This document shows positions 23,795 to 31,462 of a stretch of 34,831 nucleotides of DNA, piece after piece. This DNA is from Verrucomicrobiaceae bacterium (GTDB taxonomy: Bacteria; Verrucomicrobiota; Verrucomicrobiia; Verrucomicrobiales; V1-33): assembly GCA_027483175.1 (NCBI GenBank), contig JAIXVE010000022.1, forward strand, positions 1 through 34,831. Direction: 5' to 3'. The position numbers were made by a program, and so were the translations under genes. The notes beneath the pieces are model-generated. The model was given only the letters and a program-made list of their open reading frames with translations, had not been told where the DNA came from and made no database searches. Each line of letters begins with the position of its first letter. Within the stretch, counting starts at the first letter, position 1.

Positions 23795-24266
23795 AGTCAC
23801 GGGTCGATTTGACCATGCGGGGGACGCGAACCGTCTTCTGTACACGCCATTGCCTCGGAAGCTGACGGTGCGTGAGACGCGTCGGTATCTGGTGGAGTTT
23901 ACGGGGGATGAGGGGGCGCTGACGGCTTTTCTGGCGAAGGTGCTGGCGGATTCGGTGAGTCATGAATTGCGGGTGGGTGGGACGCCATTGTTTGAGGGGA
24001 GCAGTTTCATTCTGGATTACGGGATGAAGGGTGGGGCGCTGGATTTGGAGAAAGAGACGATTCTGGCGCATCATCGAGGGGATGAGGAGGCTGGGTTTCG
24101 GATTGAGAGCCTGCGGATCAACCGGCGGCTGTATGTATTTGATGCGGCTGGGTCGCCGGAGACGGTGGCCTTGGCTGGGCGATTTGTGCGAGACATTGTG
24201 AATCCTGCGATTCACACGTATCAGGTGATTTCCGGAAGTTCGCAGGCAGTGTGTACCACGGCTTGA
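23775..24266 (+). CDS. PurS-like protein, probably a component of FGAM synthetase
   Basis: The protein has 163 residues from the ATG at 23775, which lies inside the end of purC (20-bp overlap). The C-terminal half resembles PurS: a strand FILDYGMKGGALDLE, then IESLRINRRLYVFD and the closing helix and strand FVRDIVNPAIHTYQVI (PurS: ..K.GV.DP.G.....L...G...V..VR.GK..EL.......A......LL.NPVIE.Y.(V/I)). The N-terminal half (VRETRRYLVEFTGDEGALTA.. FLAKVLADSVSHEL) resembles the matching end of a second PurS-like unit, as at the N-terminus of long-form PurL. PurS bridges PurL and PurQ, which make FGAM from FGAR. The overlap with purC supports a purine role. No purL or purQ follows, and rpsT comes next. 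Homology is judged by pattern only. Confidence 0.6.
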   Translation: MRSLVAEVTGRFDHAGDANRLLYTPLPRKLTVRETRRYLVEFTGDEGALTAFLAKVLADSVSHELRVGGTPLFEGSSFILDYGMKGGALDLEKETILAHHRGDEEAGFRIESLRINRRLYVFDAAGSPETVALAGRFVRDIVNPAIHTYQVISGSSQAVCTTA

Positions 24267-24290
24267 CAGCTGAGCGGTGGGCATTATGGT
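24263..24290 (+). promoter_or_regulatory. Sigma-70-type promoter of rpsT
   Basis: A perfect -35 box TTGACA (24263-24268) is followed after 16 bp by TATGGT (24285-24290). Transcription would start near 24297, giving a leader of about 30 nt before the rpsT ATG. The -35 box overlaps the stop codon of the upstream PurS-like gene. Confidence 0.7.
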
Positions 24291-24326
24291 CCGCCCCCTT
24301 TCAACCCATCCCTTTCCAAGAATACC

Positions 24327-24590
24327 ATGGCCAATAACAAGTCCGCCGAAAAGCGCGTGCGTCAGACGGAAGTCCGCACGCTTCGCAACAAGTCGATGAA
24401 GACCCGCGTGAAGAACACGCGTCGAGCGGTGGGAGAAGCCGTGGCGGCGAAGGATGCCAAGGCGGCGGCACCGAAGGTGGCGGCGTTGTCGGCGGCTGCT
24501 GACAAGGCGGCGAACCGCGGGGTGATTCACAAGAACAAGGCGAACCGGATCAAGGCGCGTGCGGCGAAGGCTGTGGCGGCGATCGCCTGA
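24327..24590 (+). CDS. rpsT: Small ribosomal subunit protein bS20
   Basis: The protein has 87 residues, the normal size for S20, which binds 16S rRNA at the bottom of the small subunit. The sequence starts MANNKSAEKRVRQTEVRTLR and continues NKSMKTRVKNTRRAV, with Lys/Arg/Ala-rich helices and the family ending GVIHKNKANRIKARAAKAV. It has its own strong promoter (24263-24290) and terminator (24613-24648), so it is a single-gene unit. No Shine-Dalgarno sequence is seen before the ATG (CCAAGAATACC). In E. coli S20 is controlled at translation by its own product, and nothing in this short leader shows whether that applies here. Confidence 0.97.
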   Translation: MANNKSAEKRVRQTEVRTLRNKSMKTRVKNTRRAVGEAVAAKDAKAAAPKVAALSAAADKAANRGVIHKNKANRIKARAAKAVAAIA

Positions 24591-24612
24591 GTTTCGGGTT
24601 AAGATTTCAAGG

Positions 24613-24648
24613 AAACCGGCTGCTGTCTGCGGATGGCGGCCGGTTTTC
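24613..24648 (+). terminator. Intrinsic terminator after rpsT
   Basis: AAACCGGC (24613-24620) pairs with GCCGGTTT (24639-24646), followed by a short T-run (GGTTTTCGT). The inner 18 nt may pair further. It lies 22 bp after the stop codon. Confidence 0.75.
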
Positions 24649-24756
24649 GTGTGTCTGGGGCGCGGAGTGGCCATGTTGGGGAGGCGGGCTGGGGTTGTGG
24701 GGCGGTGAAGGCGTGACAAAGGCGTGGGTTGGCGACCGTCTGGATGGGAGCCAATT

Positions 24757-27255
24757 ATGAAATCCGTGCTGCGTTTTGTTTTTCTTGCTGGGGTCTGGAG
24801 TGCTGTGGGGTGGGTGCGTGGGGAGGTGGTGGTGGAATCGCCGAGGGATTATGCGGTGGTGCAGCGGGACGGGAGCGGGTTTGGGACGGTGGAGTTGAGA
24901 GGTCGGGTGTCGGGGCCGGAGGCTGTGGAGGCGAGATTTTTCCGGGAGGGAGAGAGTGAGCCGGTGGTGGAGAGTCGGGTGGTACCGGAGGCGGATGGGT
25001 TTGCGGCTGCGGTGCGGGTGCCTGCTGGTGGGTGGTACCGGTTGGAGGTGACGGCGAAGGATGGAGCGCGGGTGGAGGTGGCGCATGTGGGGGTGGGTGA
25101 GGTGTTTGTGGTGGCTGGGCAGTCGAATTCTGCGAATCACGGGGAGGAGCGGCAGCGGAGTGAGAGTGGGAGGGTGGCGTCGTGTGATGAGGGCGGGCGG
25201 TGGCGGGTGGCGGACGATCCGCAGCCTGGGGCGAGTGGTGGGGGCGGGAGTTTTCTGCCGGGTTTTGGGGATGCGATGGTGCGGCGGTTTGGGGTGCCGG
25301 TGGGTTTGGTGGCGTGCGGGATTGGGGCGACGAGTGTGCGGGAATGGCTGCCGGAGGGGGACGTGTTTCCGAATCCGCCGACGATTGAGGGACGGGTGAG
25401 GAAGCGTGAGGATGGGCAATGGGAGAGCAAGGGCGAGGCGTTCCGGAGTTTCACGGGTCGGGTGAAGGTGTTAGGGTTGCGGGGATGCCGGGCGGTTTTG
25501 TGGCATCAGGGGGAGAGCGATGCGAATCAGGCGGATGCGAGCCGGACCCTGCCGGGGGAATTGTATCGGGCGATGATGGGGCGGTTGATTGGGGAGACGC
25601 GGCGTGAGGTTGGGTGGGACGTGCCGTGGTTTGTGGCGCAGGTGAGTTATCATGTGCCGGGGGACGAGGCGTCGGAGGACATTCGGGCGGCGCAGGCGGC
25701 GTTGTGGCGGGACGGGTTGGCCTTGGAGGGACCGGACAGTGATGCACTCAAAGGGTTGATGCGGGACAGCGGCGGGAAGGGCGTGCATTTCAGCGGGCCT
25801 GGGTTGCGGGAGCATGCGGCGCGATGGGTGGAGAAGGTGGGGGTTTGGCTGGAGCGGGAGTTGGAGGTGATGCCGGGCGGTTTGGTGCTGGATCTTGATG
25901 CGCGGCGCGGGGTGACGGTGGTGGATGGGGGGCGGGTGGTGAAGTGGCGGAATCAGGTGGCGGGGAGTGCGGGGCAGGATTTTGTTATGCGGGATGAGGG
26001 GCGAAGTGAGGCGGGGAGCGGGCGGCCGACTTTGATGAAGGATGAGATGGGGCGAGCGATTCTGGATTTCCGTCAGCAGGAACTGGTGTGCATGGACGAG
26101 GATGCGTTTGATGGGTTGGTGCGCGGGAGTGGGTGCACGTGGGTGGCGTTGCTGCGGGTGCATGAGCAGCGGGAGGGGTTGAAGGATGTGAATTCGTTTT
26201 TCGGGAACCTGCGGAATGAGGGGATGTATGAGGGTGTGTGGGGATGTTTTGACGATGACAACACCGTGTGGTGGGGGCCGCGGAACGGACTGAGTTTCGG
26301 GCGATTTGACGGGAACAATCCGAAGATTGCGGGGCCGAAGCTGGAGGTGGGTAAGTATCATGTGGTGGCGGGGCGGTTAGGGTCGGGGACGGGAATGGTG
26401 AGGGCGGAGTTGTTTGTGGATGGCGGGAAGGCGGTGGCTGGGGTGGAATTGCCGGTGAATGCGGCGGCGAATCCGTCGCGGATGGCGATCGGGCAGGAGC
26501 GGGATGCGGTGCAGCATCCTGGGCATGAGTCGTTTGACGGGCAGATTGGGAGGTTTCTGATTTTCGGGCGGCCGCTGGGTGATGCGGAGCTGCAGGGGGT
26601 GATGGAGGGATTGATGAAGGCAGTGAAGCCGGTGGTGAAGGAGCGGAAGATCCTGTTTCTGGGGAACAGTATTACGCTGCACGGGCCTGCGCCGGAGATT
26701 GGGTGGGAGGCGAATCGGGGGATGGCGGCGAGCGCTGATGAGAAGGATTATGTGCATCAGGTGACGGCGGCGTTGGCGGCGGAGAGCGGGCGGGTGCCGG
26801 AGGTTAGGGTGAGGAATATTGCGGATTTCGAGCGTGGGTATGAGACGTGGGATGCGGCGGCGGTGCTGCGGGAGGAATTGGCGTTCGGGGCGGACACGGT
26901 GGTGGTGGCGATCGGGGAGAATGCGGGGGCGCTGGACAGTGCGGAGAAGGTGGCGGCGTTTGAGAGGGCGTGCGGGGGACTGCTGCGGGTGGCGGGGCGT
27001 GAGGGCGGGGCGCGGGTGGTGGTGCGGAGTTGTTTCTGGCCGGATGAGGCGAAGGATGGGGCGATGCGGCGGGCGGCGGAGATGGCGGGGGCGGAGTTTC
27101 TGGATATTTCTGCGTTAGGGCGGGATCCGGCGAATGCGGCGGGATCGGAGCGGGAGATCAAGCATGCGGGGGTGGCGGGGCATCCGGGGGATCGCGGGAT
27201 GCGGGCGATTGCGGAGGCGATTCTTGGGGTGCTGCGGGGCGGGAGGGCGAAGTGA
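24757..27255 (+). CDS. Secreted double esterase: sialate O-acetylesterase-like SGNH + LamG-like lectin + second SGNH hydrolase
   Basis: The protein has 832 residues. The ATG at 24757 has GGGAG 7 bp upstream and starts a signal peptide (MKSVLRFVFLAGVWSAVGWVRGE). The first catalytic part (~115-360) is of the SASA/sialate O-acetylesterase type: GEVFVVAGQSNSANHGE with Ser123, and VLWHQGESDAN (W249-N257). The middle (~372-620) is a LamG/concanavalin-like beta-sandwich (GGLVLDLDARRGV... FDGQIGRFLIFGRPLGDAEL). The C-terminal part (~630-832) is a GDSL/SGNH hydrolase: ILFLGNSITLHG with Ser638, VVVAIGENAG, and HPGDRGM with His809. Such enzymes remove acetyl or other acyl groups from sugars or plant and algal polysaccharides. 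Having two esterase modules around a lectin domain suggests action on a decorated glycan. It heads a co-oriented run of five genes. Confidence 0.87.
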   Translation: MKSVLRFVFLAGVWSAVGWVRGEVVVESPRDYAVVQRDGSGFGTVELRGRVSGPEAVEARFFREGESEPVVESRVVPEADGFAAAVRVPAGGWYRLEVTAKDGARVEVAHVGVGEVFVVAGQSNSANHGEERQRSESGRVASCDEGGRWRVADDPQPGASGGGGSFLPGFGDAMVRRFGVPVGLVACGIGATSVREWLPEGDVFPNPPTIEGRVRKREDGQWESKGEAFRSFTGRVKVLGLRGCRAVLWHQGESDANQADASRTLPGELYRAMMGRLIGETRREVGWDVPWFVAQVSYHVPGDEASEDIRAAQAALWRDGLALEGPDSDALKGLMRDSGGKGVHFSGPGLREHAARWVEKVGVWLERELEVMPGGLVLDLDARRGVTVVDGGRVVKWRNQVAGSAGQDFVMRDEGRSEAGSGRPTLMKDEMGRAILDFRQQELVCMDEDAFDGLVRGSGCTWVALLRVHEQREGLKDVNSFFGNLRNEGMYEGVWGCFDDDNTVWWGPRNGLSFGRFDGNNPKIAGPKLEVGKYHVVAGRLGSGTGMVRAELFVDGGKAVAGVELPVNAAANPSRMAIGQERDAVQHPGHESFDGQIGRFLIFGRPLGDAELQGVMEGLMKAVKPVVKERKILFLGNSITLHGPAPEIGWEANRGMAASADEKDYVHQVTAALAAESGRVPEVRVRNIADFERGYETWDAAAVLREELAFGADTVVVAIGENAGALDSAEKVAAFERACGGLLRVAGREGGARVVVRSCFWPDEAKDGAMRRAAEMAGAEFLDISALGRDPANAAGSEREIKHAGVAGHPGDRGMRAIAEAILGVLRGGRAK

Positions 27256-27275
27256 GGAGGAACGCTGACAAATTT

Positions 27276-29765
27276 ATGAAAAGACAAATGAGTTCATGGA
27301 AGCTGAGCGGGGTGATGCTGGTGGTGATGATTGGTTCGTTAGGAGCTGCGCCGAAGGAGTCGGTGGACCTGACGAAGACGCGGGAGGTGGATCGGGAGCT
27401 GACGTACAATCTTGGAGCGACGGGGTTGCGCGGGTGGATTGAGACGCGGCCGGAGACGTATCTGGACAGCCTGCAGGGGAGGACGACGGCGCGGAGCCGG
27501 CAGATTCTGGTGACGCACGTGGGGAAGGGGACGCCGGCGGAGGGCGTGCTGCGGGTGGACGATGTGATTCTGGGGACGGGCGGGAAGCGGTTTGAGGATG
27601 ATGCGCGGAAGAGTTTTGCGCGGGCGATTCAGGCGGCGGAGGCTGGTGAGGGAGGCGGGGCGATGAAGCTGACGGTGTTTCGTGAGGGAAAAGAGGAAGC
27701 GTTGGAGATCCGGTTGCCGGTGCTGGGGGCGTATGGTGAGGGAGCGCCGTGGGGATGTGAGAAGTCGCGCCGGGTTTTCGAGGCAGCGTGTGCGGCGTTA
27801 GAAAAAGAACCGCTGGATGAGGGTTGGACTGGGGCGGTGAACGGGCTGGCGCTGCTGGCGACGGGGAAGGCGGAGTATCTGCCGCGGGTCAAGGAATTGG
27901 CGCGGAAGCTGGCACCTGCGGATCTGGATTTGAGCGGGAAGACGGCGGGGGACACGTGGGGGTTAGGGTATCGGACCCTGTTTTTGTGTGAGTATCTGCT
28001 GGTGACGGGGGATGAGGCGGTGCGGCACGGGATGCGGGAGTGCGCGTTGAGTATGGCGCGGGGGCAGGGGATGTACGGGACCTTCGGGCATGGGTTTGCG
28101 GCGCTGACGCCGGATGGGAAGCTGCATGGGTCGGTGCCGCCATACGGGCCGGTGAACATGGCTGGGTTGCCGGCGAATCTGGCGATTCTGCTGGCGAAGA
28201 AGTGTGGGGTGAAGGATCCGGAGATTGAGGCGGCGGTGGGACGGGCGTCCGGGTTTTTCGGGTATTTCACGGATAAGGGGGCGATTCCGTACGGGGAGCA
28301 CGAGCCGTGGCCCTATCATGAGAACAACGGGAAGAATTCGATCACGGCGGTGTTCTTCGGGTTGCAGAGCGGGCGCGAGCGGGACGCGAAGTTTTTTGCG
28401 CAGATGGCGACGGCTGGGTATGCGAGCCGGGAGTGCGGGCATACTGGTCAGGGATTCAGTTATCTGTGGGGTGCGCTGGGGGCGAATGCGGGTGGAGCTG
28501 GGGCGGCGGCGGCATTTTTCCGGGAAGCGTCGTGGCATCTGGATCTGGTGCGGCGTGCGGACGGGTCGTTCACGTATGACGGGGGCGAGCAGTACGGGCC
28601 GGGGAAGACCGAGGACGGGACGTACTGGGGGAAGAGCAGTTATTACGGATTGAGTCCTAACGCGACCTATGTGCTGACGTATGCGCTGCCGTTGCGGAAG
28701 CTGCTGATTACGGGGCGGGAGAGCGGCGAGAAGGGGAAGCTGGGGAAGGCGGAAGTGGCGGCGGCGGTGGCGTCGGGTCGGTTTGATGTGGAGCGGAAAC
28801 GGAAAAGTGCGGCGGAGCTGGTGGCGGCGTTCGGGGATTGGTCGCCGGTGGTGCGGCACTGGGCGGCGGAGGAACTGGCGGGTCGGCCGGAAGGTCGGGC
28901 GATGGTTGGGGAGTTAGTGCGGCTGGCGGGCGGTGAGGATGTGCATGTGGTGCAGGGGGCGTGCGAGGCGCTAGGGTTGCTGGGGGCGGAAGAGGGGCTT
29001 AAGGTACTGGTGAAGCGGTTGGGGCATGAGAACCGGTGGGTGCGTTACAAGGCGGCGGAGGCGGTACGGAAGATGGGGGATCGGGCGAAGCCGGTGCTGG
29101 GGGATCTGCTGAAGGCACTGGTGGCGACGGCGGAGCCGATGCGTCCGATCAATTGGGCTGATCCTGTGCAGATCGCGCAGGGGCAGCTGGCGGCGGCGGT
29201 GTTTTCGGGGCCGTTGAAGGAAGGGTTGAAGGATGCGGATCCGGTGCTGCTGATTCCTGCGGTGAGGGCGGTGTCGCGGCAGCCTGACGGGATGGCGCGG
29301 GCGACCTTGCGGGAGTTTTTCGATCACCGGATTACGATGGAGGAAGTGGTGAAGCTGGCTCCTGACATTCTGGCGGCGGTGAAGACCCCATGTCCTGCGG
29401 ACACGATGTTCAGCAATGAGATTCGGATGGGCGGGTTCAAGGCGCTGGTGCGTTATCGATTCAAGGAAGGGATTGAGGCGGGGATTGATCTGGCGATGAC
29501 GCAGGGTGGGCATGGGAGTGAGAGCCGGACTGGGGAGATCATGAAGGAGATTGCGGGGTATGGCGGGGCGGCGCGCGGGGCGGTGCCGAAGTTGAAGGCG
29601 CTGATGGACATGCTGAATCAGGAGGTGAAGGACGGGCAGTTTCCGGGAGGGGAATTGAATGAGCGGCGGGTTGGTGCGGTGGCGGCGGCGATTCGGGAGA
29701 TTGAGGCGGCGAAGGACGTGCCGGAGTTGCGGAGCATTGACGGGGGTGGGGCGTCGGGGTTGTGA
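27276..29765 (+). CDS. Secreted PDZ + HEAT-repeat protein (DUF6288-like)
   Basis: The protein has 829 residues, beginning 20 bp after the esterase. GAGGAGG at 27255-27261 supports the start at 27276 (an in-frame GTG at 27252 and an ATG at 27288 are alternatives). MKRQMSSWKLSGVMLVVMIGSLGAA is a signal peptide. Residues ~48-150 form a PDZ-like domain (RQILVTHVGKGTPAEGVLRV, DDVILGTGGKRF). A long alpha-helical toroid-like part follows (YRTLFLCEYLLVTGDEAVRHG, ARGQGMYGTFGHGF, YHENNGKNSITAVFFGLQ). At ~510-615 there are HEAT-like repeats (WSPVVRHWAAEELAGRPEG, NRWVRYKAAEAVRKMGD). I recall this architecture as DUF6288 from Verrucomicrobiota, with no known activity. The toroid part has some feel of prenyltransferase-like or lyase-like barrels, but no catalytic residues can be named. 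Translation is probably coupled to the esterase, suggesting a shared substrate. Confidence 0.75.
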   Translation: MKRQMSSWKLSGVMLVVMIGSLGAAPKESVDLTKTREVDRELTYNLGATGLRGWIETRPETYLDSLQGRTTARSRQILVTHVGKGTPAEGVLRVDDVILGTGGKRFEDDARKSFARAIQAAEAGEGGGAMKLTVFREGKEEALEIRLPVLGAYGEGAPWGCEKSRRVFEAACAALEKEPLDEGWTGAVNGLALLATGKAEYLPRVKELARKLAPADLDLSGKTAGDTWGLGYRTLFLCEYLLVTGDEAVRHGMRECALSMARGQGMYGTFGHGFAALTPDGKLHGSVPPYGPVNMAGLPANLAILLAKKCGVKDPEIEAAVGRASGFFGYFTDKGAIPYGEHEPWPYHENNGKNSITAVFFGLQSGRERDAKFFAQMATAGYASRECGHTGQGFSYLWGALGANAGGAGAAAAFFREASWHLDLVRRADGSFTYDGGEQYGPGKTEDGTYWGKSSYYGLSPNATYVLTYALPLRKLLITGRESGEKGKLGKAEVAAAVASGRFDVERKRKSAAELVAAFGDWSPVVRHWAAEELAGRPEGRAMVGELVRLAGGEDVHVVQGACEALGLLGAEEGLKVLVKRLGHENRWVRYKAAEAVRKMGDRAKPVLGDLLKALVATAEPMRPINWADPVQIAQGQLAAAVFSGPLKEGLKDADPVLLIPAVRAVSRQPDGMARATLREFFDHRITMEEVVKLAPDILAAVKTPCPADTMFSNEIRMGGFKALVRYRFKEGIEAGIDLAMTQGGHGSESRTGEIMKEIAGYGGAARGAVPKLKALMDMLNQEVKDGQFPGGELNERRVGAVAAAIREIEAAKDVPELRSIDGGGASGL

Positions 29766-29806
29766 AGTTGGCGAAACCTGGGGGATTGGGGCGCGTATGA
29801 GGTGGG

Positions 29807-30574
29807 ATGATGAAGGCACCTGAATTTTCGCTCGCGGGCCGGACGGCGCTGGTGACTGGCAGCACGGCCGGGCTGGGGAAGGCCATGGCGTTTGCGCTGG
29901 GCGGTGCGGGGGCGCGGGTGGCGTTCAATTACCACCGGAACGAGGCGCGGGCGGCGGAGGTGATGAAGGAGTATGCGGCGACGGGTGGGATTGGCGGGAT
30001 GTTTCGGGGGGATGTGTCGAGCGAGGACGATGTGCCGCGGTTGGTTAGGGAAGTGGAGGCGGCGCTGGGGGAGGTGGACATTCTGGTGATCAATGCGACG
30101 CCGGATCAGCCGCATCGTGCGGTGGAGGAGTATGAGTGGGCGTTTTATCAGGAGATGCTGGATTTCTTTGTGAAGAGCCCGGTGCTGCTGACGAAGGCGG
30201 TGCTACCGGGGATGAAGCGGCGCGGGCACGGGAGGATTATCAGTATCGGGTCGGAGGTGGTGGCGCGGGGCGTGCCTGATTTTACGGCGTATGTGGCGGC
30301 GAAGGGAGGGCAGAACGGGTTTCACCGGAGTCTGGCGACGGAAGTGGCGAGATGGGGTGTGACGGTGAATATGATATCGCCCGGGTGGATTCCGGTGGAG
30401 CGGCATGCCGGTGATCCGCAGGAGGAGAAGGACCGGTATCTGGCGGGGATACCTGCGGGGCGGTGGGGCGTTCCGGAGGATCTGGCGGGGGCGGTGGTGT
30501 TTCTGGCGAGTGAGAGTGCGTCGTTTGTGACGGGGCAGAACCTGCACATCAACGGCGGGATGACGGTGCATTGA
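29807..30574 (+). CDS. Short-chain dehydrogenase/reductase (SDR), FabG-like
   Basis: The protein has 255 residues and is cytoplasmic. The cofactor motif TGSTAGLG (17-24) and the catalytic Ser149, Tyr162 and Lys166 (SIGSEV.. then YVAAK) are in the classical spacing, and the end INGGMTVH is typical of classical SDRs. These enzymes use NAD(P)H to reduce or oxidise keto/hydroxy groups. The substrate here is unknown. The usual NAG motif after strand 4 is INATP (NAT), a modest change. Two ATGs are adjacent (29807 and 29810). A GAGGTGGG stretch just upstream is a possible but close ribosome site. It follows the PDZ/HEAT gene by 41 bp and precedes the hydrolase by 24 bp, so an operon is likely. Oxidation of a released sugar or its acyl part would fit the context, but that is a guess. 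Confidence 0.9.
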   Translation: MMKAPEFSLAGRTALVTGSTAGLGKAMAFALGGAGARVAFNYHRNEARAAEVMKEYAATGGIGGMFRGDVSSEDDVPRLVREVEAALGEVDILVINATPDQPHRAVEEYEWAFYQEMLDFFVKSPVLLTKAVLPGMKRRGHGRIISIGSEVVARGVPDFTAYVAAKGGQNGFHRSLATEVARWGVTVNMISPGWIPVERHAGDPQEEKDRYLAGIPAGRWGVPEDLAGAVVFLASESASFVTGQNLHINGGMTVH

Positions 30575-30598
30575 GAGAAAGATAACTGAGAACATGAT

Positions 30599-31408
30599 AT
30601 GAAACGCGCGGCATTTATACAGACGTTAGGATTGATGGTGGCGGCGGCGGCGGGAGGGGAGGAGGGGAAAGGGAAGAAGCTGCCGGTGGCTGGGGAGAGT
30701 TTTGAGTTAGGCGGGCGCGAGGCGTTTCTGATCCGGCCGAAGGAGGAGGGATCGAAGGGGGAGAAAGCGGATAAGGACGGGATGCCGTGGGTGTGGTATG
30801 CGCCGACCTTGCCGGGATTGCCGGGGGTGGAGGAACGGTGGTTGTTCGAGCAGTTTCTGGCGAGCGGGATTGGGATAGCGGGGATTGATGCTGGGGAGAG
30901 TTATGGGAGTCCGGATGGGAGGAAAGTGTATGATCTGCTGTATGCGGAGCTGACTGAACGGCGAGGGATGGGGAAGCGGCCGGTGATGCTGGGGCGGAGT
31001 CGGGGTGGATTGATGACCTTGAGCTGGGCGGCGGAGCACCCGGAGCGGTGTGGAGGGTTTGCGGGGATTTATCCGGTGTGTGATCTGACGAGTTATCCGA
31101 CGGTGGAGAAGGCGTGCGGGGCCTATCATCTGACGGCGGACGGGTTGCGGGCGGTGCTGAAGGAGCACAATCCGGTGGATCGGCTAGCGGGGCTTGCGAA
31201 GGCGAAGGTGCCGTTTTTTGCGATTCACGGGGATGTGGACACGGTGGTGCCGCTGGAGCGGAATTCGGGGTTGGTGGCGGAGCGGTATCGGGCGCTTGGG
31301 GGGGAGATGGAGCTGGTGGTGCCGAAGGGGCAGGGGCACAACATGTGGGAGGGATTTTTCCGGAGTGCGGAGCTGGTGGCGTTTGTGAAGCGAGCGGTGT
31401 GGCGGTGA
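30599..31408 (+). CDS. Secreted alpha/beta hydrolase (esterase- or peptidase-like)
   Basis: The protein has 269 residues with an N-terminal signal sequence (MKRAAFIQTLGLMVAAAAGG). The catalytic triad of the alpha/beta hydrolase fold can be read: nucleophile Ser134 in GRSRG, acid Asp214 in HGDVDTVVPL (or Asp212) and His247 in GQGHNMW. The oxyanion part is WYAPTLPGLPG. This layout (short, one domain, DVDTVVP, GQGHN) matches the prolyl-oligopeptidase or acetyl-xylan-esterase side of the fold, common as secreted hydrolases in this phylum. The substrate is not known. Given the double esterase four genes upstream in the same run, another carbohydrate ester is a fair guess. GAGAGAAAG lies 15-25 bp before the ATG, too far for a standard ribosome site. 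Confidence 0.85.
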   Translation: MKRAAFIQTLGLMVAAAAGGEEGKGKKLPVAGESFELGGREAFLIRPKEEGSKGEKADKDGMPWVWYAPTLPGLPGVEERWLFEQFLASGIGIAGIDAGESYGSPDGRKVYDLLYAELTERRGMGKRPVMLGRSRGGLMTLSWAAEHPERCGGFAGIYPVCDLTSYPTVEKACGAYHLTADGLRAVLKEHNPVDRLAGLAKAKVPFFAIHGDVDTVVPLERNSGLVAERYRALGGEMELVVPKGQGHNMWEGFFRSAELVAFVKRAVWR

Positions 31409-31462
31409 AGGAGAGTGGCTTGGGAGCTTGCGCGGGCGGGAGGAGTGGAGGAGTTGGGGGGT

